The translations under genes and the position numbers were made by a program. From assembly GCA_029934875.1 (NCBI GenBank), contig JAOZLK010000264.1:1-6530 (forward strand): a DNA stretch of 6,530 nucleotides, read 5' to 3'. The DNA is from Bacteroidales bacterium. GTDB lineage: Bacteria > Bacteroidota > Bacteroidia > Bacteroidales > GCA-2748055. Shown piece after piece: positions 6,363 through 6,530 of this stretch (positions within the stretch are counted from its first letter, which is position 1; every line of letters begins with the position of its first letter). Under the pieces are notes generated by a model, which ran no database searches, was not told where the DNA came from, and saw nothing but the letters and a program-made list of their open reading frames with translations.

Positions 6363-6402
6363 CTAATTGTTATCCAACTAACGCAAAACACTAACAAATT
6401 AG
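6363..6402. repeat. Imperfect inverted repeat upstream of leuC
   Basis: CTAATTGTTA (6363-6372) and TAACAAATTAG (6392-6402) are complementary except for one extra A in the right arm, with 19 bases between. The repeat lies just upstream of the candidate leuC promoter, so it could be a binding site for a regulator rather than an RNA structure. The arms are AT-rich, so chance is a real possibility. Confidence 0.35.
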
Positions 6403-6419
6403 CGGTTTGGGAACCTTTT

Positions 6420-6454
6420 TTTGATCAAAGTGTTGCAGAAGTTTGTTACCTTTG
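6420..6454 (+). promoter_or_regulatory. Candidate promoter of leuC
   Basis: TTTG (6420-6423) is followed after 23 bases by TACCTTTG (6447-6454), an exact match to the TAnnTTTG -7 element. The spacing is slightly long. Transcription would begin near 6460, leaving about 18 bases of leader before the TTG start. The rest of the 237-base gap from 6242 holds no convincing ORF, leader peptide or RNA gene. Confidence 0.5.
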
Positions 6455-6478
6455 CGAATTCATTTTATACGATAAGTT

Positions 6479-6530
6479 TTGGCTGGAAAAACACTATTTG
6501 ACAAGATATGGGATGCCCATGTGGTAGAAG
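6479..6530 (+). CDS. leuC: 3-isopropylmalate dehydratase large subunit, N terminus only
   Basis: Seventeen codons are visible before the window ends: (M)AGKTLFDKIWDAHVVE. The pattern GKTLFDKIWDAHVV is the well-conserved N terminus of LeuC, the large [4Fe-4S] subunit. With LeuD it isomerises 2-isopropylmalate to 3-isopropylmalate in leucine biosynthesis in the cytoplasm. The iron-sulfur cysteines lie beyond the window. An in-frame TAA at 6473-6475 leaves GTT then TTG, so TTG at 6479 is the only start that keeps the conserved residues. No Shine-Dalgarno sequence is seen, which is normal for this phylum. leuD, leuB and leuA probably lie downstream but cannot be seen. Confidence 0.85.
   Translation, partial: MAGKTLFDKIWDAHVVE

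Overview
The window looks like a chromosomal segment from a Bacteroidetes bacterium, probably a Bacteroidales or Marinilabiliales-like member. Four things point there: a type IX secretion (T9SS) C-terminal sorting domain at the left edge, a GIN-domain (DUF2807) lipoprotein, a DUF5723-type outer-membrane protein, and candidate promoters of the Bacteroidetes form (TTTG, then TAnnTTTG) with no Shine-Dalgarno sites. Base composition is moderate in genes, and intergenic DNA is AT-rich. I saw no mobile element, CRISPR array, tRNA or rRNA.

Layout, left to right. (1) 1-285, +: the 3' end of a secreted T9SS cargo protein. (2) 324-950, -: an ankyrin-repeat lipoprotein, whose 3' end carries a 21-bp tandem duplication. 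(3) 1037-1540, +: a short, apparently C-terminally truncated GIN-domain lipoprotein. (4) 1570-2955, -: a monofunctional aspartate kinase of the KIGGTSM type that resembles ectoine-associated aspartokinases. (5) 3057-3698 and 3702-5183, +: a two-gene unit of a lipoprotein followed by a DUF5723-like outer-membrane beta-barrel, in the same frame and separated by one stop codon plus one codon. (6) 5180-6241, -: an exported protein with motifs reminiscent of CotH/HipA-type atypical kinases, whose stop codon overlaps the barrel gene's stop. (7) 6479 to the right edge, +: the first 17 codons of leuC (isopropylmalate dehydratase large subunit), starting at TTG.

Two themes stand out. Five of the seven complete or partial genes outside amino-acid metabolism have envelope or export signals, namely a T9SS tail, three lipoproteins and an OMP, and the kinase-like protein adds a sixth. 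The two metabolic genes, aspartate kinase and leuC, both serve amino acids derived from the aspartate or branched-chain pathways, but they are not in one operon. Gene order alternates strand repeatedly, so most genes are probably transcribed alone. The only clear co-transcribed pair is lipoprotein plus barrel. No obvious new defence or mobile system is present. The best candidates for undescribed biology are the lipoprotein-barrel pair with the kinase-like neighbour, and the standalone ectoine-type aspartokinase.
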